A stretch of 64,000 nucleotides of DNA from JAWSVE01 sp050789445 (GCA_050789445.1 JAILXR010000001.1:3162001-3226000); one strand, 5' to 3'. Shown: positions 1 through 8,736, counted from the first letter of the stretch. A program made the numbers and translations. The notes: generated by a model from the sequence alone, not told the origin.

Positions 1-414
1 TCTAAAGTTGTCACCTTGCGCTAAGCTTTCAACCCAAAATTGGTTGTATCCACCAACGCCGCCACCAGTACTGTTATCAGCCGCAGCACTTTGAGCTAGC
101 CGTCTTGCTTCGATCGCTTCAAGATCAGTTTTTGTCAAAAATTCTTTGTCGCCATATTCTAATGGTCTTTCTAATGGCGTGTTTGAGCTAAAGTTCCAGA
201 CGCCGCGGAGATCAGGGTGACCGAATTCAGTTTTTGGTACTTTGTAGCGTTTCTTTTTTTCGGCTGCATCTGCAGAAGACGAGATGAATAAGGACGCAGT
301 CAATAAAAGGCCTAGAGACAAGAGAAAAGATAGAATCGCTTTGGATTGTTTATGTTGTTTTGAATGTGCCGTATTCGATGGAGCTGATATAAGGGTGTTA
401 TAGGTATACGTCAT
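1..414 (-). CDS. Exported protein of unknown function, 3' part cut off by the window edge
   Basis: Reading begins at an ATG at 412-414 and stays open to base 1, so only the first 138 residues are present. An N-terminal positively charged stretch is followed by a hydrophobic core (about residues 28-45) ending in SSSADAAE, which looks like a cleavable signal peptide. The mature start contains FGHPDLRGVWNFSSNTPLER, a pattern I associate with a group of uncharacterised secreted proteins of marine Gammaproteobacteria and Acidobacteria. No catalytic motif is visible in the part present. Function is unknown; the call rests on an open frame plus a good signal peptide. Confidence 0.75.
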   Translation of the reverse strand, partial: MTYTYNTLISAPSNTAHSKQHKQSKAILSFLLSLGLLLTASLFISSSADAAEKKKRYKVPKTEFGHPDLRGVWNFSSNTPLERPLEYGDKEFLTKTDLEAIEARRLAQSAAADNSTGGGVGGYNQFWVESLAQGDNFR

Positions 415-600
415 GGGGGTCTCCAATGTAGTCCTACTTATGATTATTATTAATCAGGAGAATAACAAGACTAGCTGTGAATTCAATCGAAGATACGTTT
501 AGAAAGGTTTATCTGAGAATAGGCTCAGAGCGCTATGCATTAAGGCTATAAACACGTCTTATACTTAGACATAGCGCGGATACTTTATTGCGTGAGAATA

Positions 601-2034
601 TTATTTTATTTGTCGAACTCGAAAATTTCGGCCTTTGATTTTCCCTTCAGATAACACGGTTAAAGCAGATTTTACGAATTGAGTATTAATTGCAACATAG
701 GCGCAGTTATCGAAAATTTGAATTTTACCGACATCGTTACCGGTAATCACTGTGCCAGACTTATTTTTTTTACTGGTTAATGCGCCAAGAATATCGCCGG
801 GACGCACTTTTTGTTTTTTTCCGCCGTCAATTTGTAGCGTTACGGTGGTTGGTTTATCGGGTCTGTTTTCGAGCAAGGCTTGTGGCGGCAGTTTATCGCT
901 TTGAGTCATTGGGTCAAACGGCGTGTTAGGGTTTTCGTTGGACGTAATATTTAATTTAATAATTTTGTGAACTTCTTTTTCACTAAATAATGAGCAAGCA
1001 ATGCCAGAGCTCCCAGCTCTACCTGTTCTACCAATACGGTGTGTATGAACTTCTGCATCACGAGCAATATGAAAATTCACAACCATATCTAAATTTTCTA
1101 TATCTAAACCTCGTGCTGCTACATCAGTCGCAACTAAAACAGAAACACTTTTATTGGAAAAGCGAACAAGCGTTTGATCGCGATCACGCTGTTCTAAATC
1201 ACCATGTAATGCGGCAGCACTAAATCCGTGACGAGATAATTCATTCGCCGTTTCTTGCGTTTCAATCTTTGTATTGCAAAAGACAATGGCCGATGTCGGT
1301 GTGTATTCAAGTAGTAAAAGTCGCAAAGCAATCATTCTTTCTGAATCGTTACTTACACGATAAAAAAATTGTTGGATGCTGCTATCTTCGTGAGTCGATT
1401 CTACTTTAACCATGATCGGATTTTTCATTACTTTAGAGGCAATGCTTTGAATCTTTTCAGGAAAGGTGGCGCTAAATAATAATGTCTGACGTTGTGACGG
1501 TGTTTTTTCTAAAATCGCATTAAGGGAAGGTTCAAATCCCATTTCTAGCATACGGTCTGCTTCATCGAGAACGAGAGTATCAACGTGATCAAGTATGAGG
1601 GTTCCGCGGTTTACGTGATCTTCTATTCTCCCTGGTGTGCCTACAACAATATGAGCGCCGTGTTCTAGAGAGCCTACTTGAGGTCCAAAAGACATGCCGC
1701 CGCAGAGTGTTAATACTTTAATGTTGTGGATTGTGCGAGCCAGTTTACGGATATCTTTAGCAACTTGGTCAGCGAGTTCACGTGTAGGGCATAAGATTAG
1801 TGTTTGAATCCGAAATTTTTTCACCTTTAATTTGTGCAGTAGCCCCAATCCAAATGCTGCTGTTTTCCCTGATCCGGTTTTTGCTTGAGCAATAACGTCC
1901 TTGCCGTCGAGTATGGCAGGAAGGCTTTCTGACTGGATCGGCGTCATCTCTGTAAAACCGAGAGATTCAAGGTTTTGTAAAAGGTCTGGATTCAAAGAGA
2001 GAGAAGAAAATAGAAGAGAAGCGCTGTTAGTCAT
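601..2034 (-). CDS. dbpA: ATP-dependent DEAD-box RNA helicase DbpA
   Basis: A 477-residue DEAD-box helicase, close to the roughly 460 residues of Escherichia coli DbpA. Visible motifs in order: Q-motif (TPIQSESLP, 31-39), Walker A AKTGSGKT (51-58), PTRELADQ, GTPGR, DEAD, SATFP, ARGLD and HRIGRTGR. The C-terminal 80 residues, after the helicase core (VTLQIDGGKKQKVRPGDILGAL onward), match the DbpA RNA-binding domain that targets hairpin 92 of 23S rRNA. Established role of the family: 50S subunit assembly in the cytoplasm. It is transcribed alone, divergently from the photoactive yellow protein gene, across a 253-base gap that must hold both promoters. Confidence 0.93.
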   Translation of the reverse strand: MTNSASLLFSSLSLNPDLLQNLESLGFTEMTPIQSESLPAILDGKDVIAQAKTGSGKTAAFGLGLLHKLKVKKFRIQTLILCPTRELADQVAKDIRKLARTIHNIKVLTLCGGMSFGPQVGSLEHGAHIVVGTPGRIEDHVNRGTLILDHVDTLVLDEADRMLEMGFEPSLNAILEKTPSQRQTLLFSATFPEKIQSIASKVMKNPIMVKVESTHEDSSIQQFFYRVSNDSERMIALRLLLLEYTPTSAIVFCNTKIETQETANELSRHGFSAAALHGDLEQRDRDQTLVRFSNKSVSVLVATDVAARGLDIENLDMVVNFHIARDAEVHTHRIGRTGRAGSSGIACSLFSEKEVHKIIKLNITSNENPNTPFDPMTQSDKLPPQALLENRPDKPTTVTLQIDGGKKQKVRPGDILGALTSKKNKSGTVITGNDVGKIQIFDNCAYVAINTQFVKSALTVLSEGKIKGRNFRVRQIK

Positions 2035-2287
2035 GAAAAGCCTGTAGAGAGGGTAGATAAAAGAAATTACTCATATTGAGCGTAGAATTCTAAAGTGCGC
2101 GATTATAGCAAATCTACTTATTAAAGCGCGTTAAAAGATTATATCAAAGGGGTGCATATAATGGTCTTTAAACTCTACGGCTATCAACTTAATACTCTTG
2201 GCTCAATTCGCACACCAATAATTTTCGGCTAGGCTTAAGAATGAATATAAATATATATGTAAACATTGGAATGAAAGGAGATCAATT

Positions 2288-2665
2288 ATGGAAGTAGTCA
2301 AATTTGGCGAAGATAATATCGAAAATGTATTGGCAAAAATGTCTTCTTCAGAGTTAGATGATGTCGCTTTTGGAGCAATTGAGTTAGATGGGAAAGGAGT
2401 AGTTCTTAAATACAATATGACAGAAAGCGAAATCACGGGCCGAAAACCCGAAGATGTTATCGGTAAAAATTTTTTTAGGGATGTAGCGCCGTGTACCTGT
2501 CGACCAGAATTTAAAGGTCGTTTTGAAGACGGCGTGAAAAATGATAACTTAAATGTTTTGTTTGAATATGTATTTGATTACAAAATGAATCCGACAAAAG
2601 TTAAAGTGCATATGAAAAAATCGATAACGGATGATACTTACTGGGTGTTTGTTAAACGTCTATGA
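2288..2665 (+). CDS. pyp: Photoactive yellow protein (blue-light receptor, PAS fold)
   Basis: The 125 residues equal the length of Halorhodospira halophila PYP and can be numbered without gaps. Every residue of the chromophore pocket is present: Cys69 (thioester to p-coumaric acid) in VAPCT, Tyr42 and Glu46 (hydrogen bonds to the phenolate), Thr50 and Arg52. The C-terminal part (TKVKVHMKKS and DTYWVFVKR) is also typical. A strong ribosome binding site (AAAGGAG, 7 bases before ATG) fixes the start. Known biology: blue light isomerises the bound coumaryl group and the protein unfolds partly to signal. The usual tyrosine ammonia lyase and coumaroyl-CoA ligase genes are not in this window and no output partner is adjacent. 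The identification is firm; the physiological role is open. Confidence 0.95.
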   Translation: MEVVKFGEDNIENVLAKMSSSELDDVAFGAIELDGKGVVLKYNMTESEITGRKPEDVIGKNFFRDVAPCTCRPEFKGRFEDGVKNDNLNVLFEYVFDYKMNPTKVKVHMKKSITDDTYWVFVKRL

Positions 2666-3208
2666 TTTTTATTATTTGAAATTAAGGGCTAACCGCTATA
2701 TTAATAAGTCAATATAAATTCGGTTAGTCTTATTTAAAAATTAATAAAGTAGACGGTCGATGATTCATATCACTTTTAGTACGTTATCAAAATACATTTG
2801 ACTTTTTTCAAGTGCTTTTATCATATTATCCATTGTACTTTTCATAATCTTTTCTGCTTGCTTAACAATCCACTCTTTTCCTCGGATCAATGAGGCTATA
2901 GGATCCAAAAACGTGTGGTAACAGAATAAGATTTAACTAAAAGAAATCGTATTAATGTAGAAATAATGATGTGTGTGTCTTATTTGTACTCACTGAGAAT
3001 TCTTTTAAGTAGCGTTTGTGATTTTAAAACGTAGAGCTAATTGCTGGGTCGTTACAGTTAGTTGCAAATTATAGGTATGAAAAAAATAGAGATGAGTTTG
3101 TGAGGATGGCGCACTTAATGTGTTGAATTATATTCCGATAAATTGATTCCCGATCTTTTTGAAAACTAGGTATACTCTATATTTTGCCATTTTTAGAGCT
3201 AATTAAAA
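2666..3208. other. 543-base gap between the photoactive yellow protein gene and the pseudouridine synthase gene
   Basis: AT-rich. It holds a short open stretch on the minus strand with coding character (2765-2932, listed separately) and presumably the promoter of the downstream plus-strand genes. I see no tRNA, no clear terminator hairpin and no chromophore biosynthesis gene. Confidence 0.6.
2765..2932 (-). pseudogene. Possible remnant of the 3' end of a gene
   Basis: A 55-codon minus-strand frame ends in TGA at 2765-2767 and is bounded upstream by TAA at 2933-2935. The last 45 codons have protein-like composition, with amphipathic stretches such as KEWIVKQAEKIMKSTM and KALEKSQMYFDNVLKVI, but there is no convincing start codon with a ribosome binding site. 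It could be the surviving C-terminus of a decayed gene, or a chance frame. I do not recognise the family. Confidence 0.3.
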
Positions 3209-3937
3209 TTGAATATTTCTGTGGAAGGTGATTGTTTTCAAGACGATTTTGTAGCGCCTGCATGTCATGATGAAATTAATATCTTGTTTCAGGATGAGCA
3301 TTTATTATTGATCGTCAAGCCAAGTGGTTTGCTGAGTCTGTCGGGTAAGAGTCCATTGAATAAAGATTCTGTTCATTATCGGTTAGTGAGAGAATTTCCG
3401 TCTGCAACTATGGTTCATCGTTTAGATTTTGGGACATCAGGTTTGATGATCGTAGCGTTAAATAAAAAGGTGAGCGCTCATCTGAGTAAACAGTTTGAAG
3501 CGAGAACTGTCATAAAGTATTACGAAGCTATTCTTGATGGTATTTTATCTGTCTCTGAAGACGAAAACATGAAAGGAAAGACGATAGGATCAAATATATT
3601 TGGAGGAAAAATAAACTTACCGATTGCAAAAGACAGTTTTCCAAGACTAAAAATTTGCAAAAAAACGGGGAAAAATTCTCTCAGTTTCTATCGCGTGTTG
3701 AATCAAGATATCGACAGAAAAACAACGAGAGTAAAATTTCTGCCGGAAACCGGCAGAACGCATCAATTACGTATTCATAGTCAAGCCATAGGGCATCCCA
3801 TTTTAGGGTGTGACTTGTACGGCTCACCAAGAACGCATAATGCTGCAACTCGCCTCTTATTACATGCAACTGGGTTGGAGTTTGAGCATCCTTATACTGG
3901 GAAACAGATTAAAATCGATAGCCCTTGTCCGTTCTAA
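3209..3937 (+). CDS. RluA-family RNA pseudouridine synthase
   Basis: 242 residues with the RluA-type catalytic motif HRLDFGTSGL (the Asp is the nucleophile), preceded by LLIVKPSGLLSLSG, the usual VNKPxGLLS-like strand, and followed by the late motif LPETGRTHQLRIH. Family role: isomerises uridine to pseudouridine in rRNA or tRNA in the cytoplasm. The short length without an S4 domain resembles RluA rather than RluC or RluD, but the exact target base cannot be told. The only in-frame start in position is TTG at 3209; the true start could be a little downstream, since the first 20 residues are not family-like. First gene of a plus-strand run with the RIO kinase, RRM protein and mutarotase. Confidence 0.87.
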   Translation: MNISVEGDCFQDDFVAPACHDEINILFQDEHLLLIVKPSGLLSLSGKSPLNKDSVHYRLVREFPSATMVHRLDFGTSGLMIVALNKKVSAHLSKQFEARTVIKYYEAILDGILSVSEDENMKGKTIGSNIFGGKINLPIAKDSFPRLKICKKTGKNSLSFYRVLNQDIDRKTTRVKFLPETGRTHQLRIHSQAIGHPILGCDLYGSPRTHNAATRLLLHATGLEFEHPYTGKQIKIDSPCPF

Positions 3938-4049
3938 ATTCCTTCTGTCCACCTCCCGTGACATAATCCGTAATTTCGGTCTAAAGATGATAGTATCATC
4001 GACCTCAGCCACCTTGTATCTCGACAGTATATTTGAATTTTAAGCCTTT

Positions 4050-4895
4050 ATGAAAATACCGAAACGCCTCAAGCCTTTGATCGAAGAGGGTCTTATAGAC
4101 GAAGTACAAAGCCAGCTTATGAGCGGTAAAGAGGCTGACATCTTTATCGTGCGTAGTCATGGTGAAGTCCGTTGTGCAAAAGTCTATAAAGATGCAGTTA
4201 CACGAAGTTTTAAAAAAGCGGCGCTTTATCATGAAGGCAGAAAAACCCGTGGCGGACGAAGCGCGCGCGCAATGACAAAGCGTTCACGTTATGGGCGAGA
4301 ACAACAAGAAGATGTTTGGCAAACAGCAGAAGTTGATGCGCTCGTGCGATTGCTAAAAGCGGGTGTTCGCGTACCGGCTACGTATGGTTGCGTCGATGGT
4401 GTTTTGTTAATGGATCTTGTTAAAGACGACGAAGGTTATGCTGCTCCTCGATTGAATGATGTCATTCTCACAGTTGATCAAGCATTAGAGGATCACGCAG
4501 TGATGATGGAATACATAAAGATGATGCTTTGTGCAGGCATTGTTCATGGCGATTTGTCTGAGTTTAATGTGTTACTTGATGAATACGGTCCTGTGATTAT
4601 TGATTTGCCTCAAGCTGTTAATGCATCTGCAAATAATAATGCACAATCTATGTTGGCTCGTGATGTCAATAATATGCGAGATTATTACTCTGCTTTCGCA
4701 CCAGAAATAAAAAAGACACGTTATGCAGAAGAAATTTGGTCTTTGTATGAGGAAGGTAAATTAAGGCCCGATACTATTCTTACTGGTTTGTATGAAGATA
4801 GTGACGTATTGGCTGATGTTGATGCTGTTGTTGAAGAAATCAAAGCGATTGAAAAAGAAGAGCAAGATAGAATTGATCGCCTTTCAGAGTTATAA
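4050..4895 (+). CDS. RIO1-like atypical serine kinase (PA4780 type)
   Basis: 281 residues. Visible kinase signatures: the nucleotide-site lysine in RCAKVYKD (Lys44), the catalytic loop HGDLSEFNVLL (166-176, Asp168 and Asn173) and the metal-binding Asp185 in VIIDLPQAV, the RIO form of DFG. There is no activation loop of the eukaryotic protein-kinase sort, as expected for RIO proteins. Archaeal and eukaryotic RIO1 act in small-subunit maturation; the bacterial members are poorly studied. The RRM protein 41 bases downstream and the pseudouridine synthase upstream fit an RNA- or ribosome-linked role, which is inference from context. Confidence 0.88.
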   Translation: MKIPKRLKPLIEEGLIDEVQSQLMSGKEADIFIVRSHGEVRCAKVYKDAVTRSFKKAALYHEGRKTRGGRSARAMTKRSRYGREQQEDVWQTAEVDALVRLLKAGVRVPATYGCVDGVLLMDLVKDDEGYAAPRLNDVILTVDQALEDHAVMMEYIKMMLCAGIVHGDLSEFNVLLDEYGPVIIDLPQAVNASANNNAQSMLARDVNNMRDYYSAFAPEIKKTRYAEEIWSLYEEGKLRPDTILTGLYEDSDVLADVDAVVEEIKAIEKEEQDRIDRLSEL

Positions 4896-4936
4896 AAAAT
4901 CCCATAAAGAAAAGCCCCCGTAGAGAAATTGCTCAT

Positions 4937-5227
4937 ATGAAATTACTAGTGCGAAACCTCGCCAGAAAAACCACCGAAGATGAATTAAAAGCACTATTTT
5001 CCGAATTTGGAAAAATACAATCATGCAGCTTAGTTTTAGATAAAGAGTCAGGCTTATCAAAAGGTTTTGGTTTTGTTGAAATGCCTCATCCTGGAGATGC
5101 CAAAGCAGCAGTTAAAAATCTAAACGGCAAAGAAATCGCTGGGAATAAAATTCGAGTGAAAAAATCAGAAAATAAAGATGCTGATAAGCCTAAAGAAAAA
5201 ACACCTGACCCAGATACAAAAGACTAA
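4937..5227 (+). CDS. Single-RRM RNA-binding protein
   Basis: 96 residues made of one RNA recognition motif (residues 1-76) and a short charged lysine/aspartate tail. RNP2 is LLVRNL at the N-terminus and RNP1 is KGFGFVEM at about 42-49, so the aromatic residues that stack on RNA are present. Small RRM proteins of this sort are common in gammaproteobacteria and cyanobacteria and are often linked to cold response, but the target is unknown. It starts 41 bases after the RIO kinase gene; no strong ribosome binding site precedes the ATG, so translation may depend on upstream reading. Confidence 0.88.
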   Translation: MKLLVRNLARKTTEDELKALFSEFGKIQSCSLVLDKESGLSKGFGFVEMPHPGDAKAAVKNLNGKEIAGNKIRVKKSENKDADKPKEKTPDPDTKD

Positions 5228-5257
5228 TTTTCTCCTGCAACTTATCGCTAGTTTATT

Positions 5258-6136
5258 ATGATTCAACAATTCCAACCAATTGTTTTAAGTCACCCCAATG
5301 GAGCAACAGCGACGCTTTGTCTTTATGGCGCTCATGTCACGTCTTGGAAATTGGCTGATGGAGAAGAGAAGTTTTTCTTATCAGAACAGGCCAAATTTCA
5401 AGAAGGAAAATCTATTCGTGGTGGTGTGCCGATAATTTTTCCTCAGTTTAATGAGTTTGGTAGTGGGTCTCGTCATGGATTTGCTAGAACAAGCGCATGG
5501 GCTTTGTTGTCTGCACCGACACAAAACGGCGATCGTATTGAATGTGAGTTAAGTTTAGTGCATTCGGATGAAACAAAAAAAATATGGCCTCACAATTTTT
5601 CGGCACGGTATTTAGTTTCTCTTGGGGAAAACTCTTTAACACTTCGTTTAAAAATTCAAAATACCGGTGAAGCCCCATTTGATTTTACAGCCGCATTACA
5701 CAGTTATTTCAAAATTAGCGCTTTAAACAATATTTCTTTGACTGGGTTGAAGCAAAAAGAATATTGGAATAATGATGGCTCAGAATTTTCACATCGAAAC
5801 ACAGAAAATGAAACTGAGTTAATAATTCCCGATGCAATAGATCGGGTTTATTTTGATGTTGAGGGATCTCTAAGTTTGTCTGATGCTCATGCGCTTGAAA
5901 ATGATGGCAAGGAGTGTGATCAAATAAAAAAAAATAATCTAAAAATTAATCAGTTAGGTTTTTCAGATACGGTTGTATGGAATCCTGGAGAAAAAGCGGT
6001 TCTGGGTATGAGTGACATGGTTAAAGAAGAGTATCAAAATATGTTGTGTGTTGAAGCGGCCGCGATAGATAGGCCAGTTGTATTGAATCCAGATGAGACA
6101 TGGGTGGGAAGTCAGAATTTGGAAGTGAATTTGTAA
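5258..6136 (+). CDS. yeaD: YeaD-like D-hexose-6-phosphate mutarotase
   Basis: 292 residues of galactose-mutarotase fold. Typical motifs are LYGAHVTSW, the phosphate-site stretch RGGVPIIFPQF (54-64) and RHGFAR (72-77); the C-terminal part carries CVEAAA. Family function: interconverts alpha and beta anomers of hexose 6-phosphates in the cytoplasm, feeding glycolysis. The length matches Escherichia coli YeaD (about 294). It follows the RRM gene by 30 bases and ends the plus-strand run at a strong hairpin (6187-6217). Assignment to the YeaD branch rather than sugar aldose-1-epimerase rests on RGGVP and overall spacing. Confidence 0.88.
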   Translation: MIQQFQPIVLSHPNGATATLCLYGAHVTSWKLADGEEKFFLSEQAKFQEGKSIRGGVPIIFPQFNEFGSGSRHGFARTSAWALLSAPTQNGDRIECELSLVHSDETKKIWPHNFSARYLVSLGENSLTLRLKIQNTGEAPFDFTAALHSYFKISALNNISLTGLKQKEYWNNDGSEFSHRNTENETELIIPDAIDRVYFDVEGSLSLSDAHALENDGKECDQIKKNNLKINQLGFSDTVVWNPGEKAVLGMSDMVKEEYQNMLCVEAAAIDRPVVLNPDETWVGSQNLEVNL

Positions 6137-6186
6137 GCTGTCTTTATAAAAAATAGGGTAGGCGTAAAAATTTATTTTCTAAAAAA

Positions 6187-6217
6187 AAATCAGCTGGACA
6201 TATTGCCCAGCTGATTT
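6187..6217. terminator. Bidirectional intrinsic terminator
   Basis: Perfect 11-base inverted repeat AAATCAGCTGG / CCAGCTGATTT around a 9-base loop. A run of A precedes the left arm, giving a U-tract for minus-strand transcripts, and TTT ends the right arm. It lies between the convergent mutarotase and hydrolase genes and can serve both. Confidence 0.85.
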
Positions 6218-6252
6218 AATCAAACAAAAACTAAACTAAATTCAAATCTAAA

Positions 6253-7134
6253 TTAAGGATTTGTGTTAGTTGCACCAGAGTCTCTGCGAACGTCGCTGAT
6301 TTCACTAGCATCTTCAGTCACAGTGTTGTCTGTAGTTGGTCCCCAAAATGCACCACTAAACCGAGTTGCTTCTGCTGAATCAGTACTGAGTTGTGCTTTA
6401 GCAGCCATACGAAACATGGTGCCAATATCACCGCCACGGCTAGACGTTGGCTCGAAGTGACCTTCACCTTGAGTCTCAACTTGAGTAAGAATGTCAGAAG
6501 CGCGTTCTACGTTTCTGCGGTTAGAGCTAGCTGGTGCTAATGTGTCTGAGCTTCCCCATAGTGCGATAACTTCAACATCACTTGCAAGGTCATCATCAAT
6601 ACTTGTTGTGTAAAGTGTATCGGCTTGAACAGCAATAACACACTCTGCATCTAATCGGTTAGCCGCATTGAAAGAACCACCACCACCTTGAGAGTGACCT
6701 GAAGTACATACTTTTGCATTCGGTTGTAAGATGTTGCTGTAACGTGAACGTGCAGAATCAACAGCGTCTTCAACTTCAGAACCTGTACCTGAATTTGCAG
6801 TGTTTGCAGCGGCCACTAAAATACAATGCGATGCGATTGTTTCAAGTAATGAAGAATATGTTGTAGAGCCTCCACCAGTACCGTTTCCCCAGCCTAAAAT
6901 GTTAAAGCGTGCGTTGGAATTGCTTGGGTCAGAAGGGACGTAAAAAGTAGAGTCAGAGCCAAATGGAGAAACACGGTTTACGCTGCAGCGACCATCGTCT
7001 TCTGCTTCATCAAATAATGCTGAAAAACCAGAGCTACTGCCGCCACCGCCGCCAGTGCTGCCGGCAAATGAATTAACAGAAAGAAGTGTTCCAGCTACTA
7101 GAGCGGCGAATTTAAATGTACTTGCTTTTATCAT
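6253..7134 (-). CDS. Secreted serine alpha/beta hydrolase (lipase/cutinase-like)
   Basis: 293 residues. Signal peptide at 1-24 (cut near SFA-G), then a Gly/Ser linker. The catalytic triad can be read: nucleophile Ser148 in GHSQGG, Asp197 in WGSSDTLAP and His226 in GEGHFEPT; a preceding NILGWGNGTGG stretch probably forms the oxyanion hole. Four cysteines (50, 104, 143, 165) could form two disulfides, fitting an extracellular enzyme. The layout resembles dienelactone-hydrolase, cutinase and polyester-hydrolase relatives, which cleave esters; the true substrate is unknown. Transcribed alone, ending at the shared terminator. Confidence 0.83.
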   Translation of the reverse strand: MIKASTFKFAALVAGTLLSVNSFAGSTGGGGGSSSGFSALFDEAEDDGRCSVNRVSPFGSDSTFYVPSDPSNSNARFNILGWGNGTGGGSTTYSSLLETIASHCILVAAANTANSGTGSEVEDAVDSARSRYSNILQPNAKVCTSGHSQGGGGSFNAANRLDAECVIAVQADTLYTTSIDDDLASDVEVIALWGSSDTLAPASSNRRNVERASDILTQVETQGEGHFEPTSSRGGDIGTMFRMAAKAQLSTDSAEATRFSGAFWGPTTDNTVTEDASEISDVRRDSGATNTNP

Positions 7135-7610
7135 GTTTATAAATCTCTATGCCTATTATTAGAATGTTGAGGTTAAGTGTTATTTCTGTGTAGCTCCTTT
7201 ATTGCTATCTACCCAAAAGGGCAGCCGCTCTTTTCTTTTAAAGAGTCTGGATCATCCATTCCAAGTATTGAGCGTTCAAGAATTGTAAAGAAGAGTTGAA
7301 TGTCGAGGCTATAACATGAGGATCTTATTTTTTTAAAATAAGGTAGTTTGCGTGATGAAAATTTAAAATGTCCTAAAATTAAGTGTTTTAAAAAGATATT
7401 AACTTTTTCTCTGGCCAATGATGTATGTTAATTTTTAACGGTCAGACATACATTTGAAAATAAAATAAAAACATAAAGCAGCGGTAAGTTATGTCTTGCG
7501 TGGAGTGGTACTAATATGGAGTAATTTTTTTATTCAAGAGCAGTGATTGTTGAAGATTTTTTTCTATTTTTACAATTCTTGGGTCTAGGGGAAACCAACT
7601 ATCTGGTGTT
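7135..7610. other. 475-base gap upstream of the hydrolase gene
   Basis: AT-rich. It must hold the hydrolase promoter on the minus strand. A 69-codon minus-strand frame at 7209-7418 lacks family resemblance and a good ribosome site, so I do not call it a gene. Nothing else recognised. Confidence 0.5.
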
Positions 7611-7913
7611 TTAAAGTGAATGTGGTATCTCTGCGGCTCTTTCGTTACGGCATTCATAAGACCCCATTTCAAATTCTCTACAAATTAAAGGCCTGTTTTC
7701 ATAAATCGAACATTTGAATGTCTCGCGATCTAACGCGGAACACCAGCCATCATCTAAGCGCAACATTGTTTCGGCGCCCCATTTATCGAAAGCAATATGC
7801 CTATCGGGAACACCTGTGTCAGTGATAATCATGACTTCTAAACGGCAGCAACAAGCCCGACAATTTGAACAAGTCACTTCGGTTTCAGGTACATTTTTAA
7901 TATCGATAGTCAT
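7611..7913 (-). CDS. YkgJ-family cysteine-cluster protein
   Basis: 100 residues with the family's cysteine pattern: CSNCRACCC near the N-terminus, a WCSALD motif, then CSIYENRPLICREF. These cysteines are taken to bind a zinc or iron centre, and the RPLICREF ending is very typical of the family. Biochemical function is not established. It lies 21 bases downstream of a small membrane protein gene on the same strand, and the two probably share a transcript. The family is one of the shorter clades and the reading frame looks complete. Confidence 0.85.
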   Translation of the reverse strand: MTIDIKNVPETEVTCSNCRACCCRLEVMIITDTGVPDRHIAFDKWGAETMLRLDDGWCSALDRETFKCSIYENRPLICREFEMGSYECRNERAAEIPHSL

Positions 7914-7934
7914 CTATGTCGTCAATTAAAATTA

Positions 7935-8177
7935 TTAAACTTTTGTATAACCCACCCAGATTAAGATAAAAACCGCTGCAAAATAAAACGCCATATTAAA
8001 CCAGTATGTAAAACTGCTATTTTGTTTGCTTACTTTGTGTGCAAACGATTCCATATCCAGTGAGCGTGAAAATCTATCTTTTGCGCCGCCCTTAACCCAG
8101 ACTTCTCCAGTGATGAGGCCATTTAAAAATAGCCAGCTAACCCATAGGGCAGCCGAATACCACAGTACACTTATCAT
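7935..8177 (-). CDS. Small membrane protein of unknown function
   Basis: 80 residues with two predicted membrane segments (about 4-24 and 57-78) flanking a charged central loop (KGGAKDRFSRSLDMESFAHK). The ATG is at 8175-8177. It sits just upstream of the YkgJ-type gene and downstream of the left end of cassette array 1; it is not bordered by attC sites, so I treat it as ordinary chromosome. No family recognised. Confidence 0.6.
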   Translation of the reverse strand: MISVLWYSAALWVSWLFLNGLITGEVWVKGGAKDRFSRSLDMESFAHKVSKQNSSFTYWFNMAFYFAAVFILIWVGYTKV

Positions 8178-8241
8178 AGATATTTCTTTCTTCCTGCATC
8201 TTCAGCAAATATTGGAGCGCAAAACATTGCCAGTAGTAAAG

Positions 8242-8721
8242 TTATGGCTTAATTGATTTTTCATATTCTTTAATACTGCGGCAAAGTTCTTTATAAAGGC
8301 CTTTTTCTATTTTTAGTGCCTGTTTCCACAGGCTAGGAAGGCTATCCTTTGAAGCTGTAAGCATTTTGTTAAAAACTGATATTAGATCTGTCTTCAGGCC
8401 TTCTCGCTCAGCCGAATCTTTACCGGTTATTGTTGTGTTGTTGCCCGGTGAGTACATTATTTTATACTCAAGAAAGTTTTCTCTTGCTTGATCGAGAGAG
8501 TATTTTCCATTCGGACCGCCCCAGACTTTAGATGAGTTTTTATCATCTTGTCCGTCGTCTTCCCAATTGCAGAGTTCGCAAATGTCGTAATTTCCCCTTT
8601 CCTCTAAAGTCGGAAATCCACAACACGGGCAGGTTACTCGAGTAATCTTTTTTCGAATGCCGACTTTAATATCTCTACAGGCCTCTTCGAAGCTATTTCT
8701 TTTTTCTCTCAAGTTTTCCAT
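8242..8721 (-). CDS. CPCC-type cysteine-rich protein, probable old cassette gene
   Basis: 159 residues. A zinc-ribbon-like core CPCCGFPTLEERGNYDICELC with WEDDGQDD following (about residues 34-62) matches the Cys_rich_CPCC family, frequent in integron cassettes and near toxin genes but without known function. The C-terminal half is helical and lysine-rich. Upstream, at 8737-8743, lies an attC-like core, and its 5' flank (GTTAAGACTACATT) nearly repeats that of the next gene. No clear attC follows its stop codon, so this is probably the eroded last cassette of array 1. Confidence 0.72.
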   Translation of the reverse strand: MENLREKRNSFEEACRDIKVGIRKKITRVTCPCCGFPTLEERGNYDICELCNWEDDGQDDKNSSKVWGGPNGKYSLDQARENFLEYKIMYSPGNNTTITGKDSAEREGLKTDLISVFNKMLTASKDSLPSLWKQALKIEKGLYKELCRSIKEYEKSIKP

Positions 8722-8736
8722 GCTTTAGTAATGTAG

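Noticed and set aside
7209..7418. 69-codon minus-strand frame upstream of the hydrolase gene
   Set aside because: No family-like composition, no good ribosome site and no conserved neighbour; treated as non-coding.
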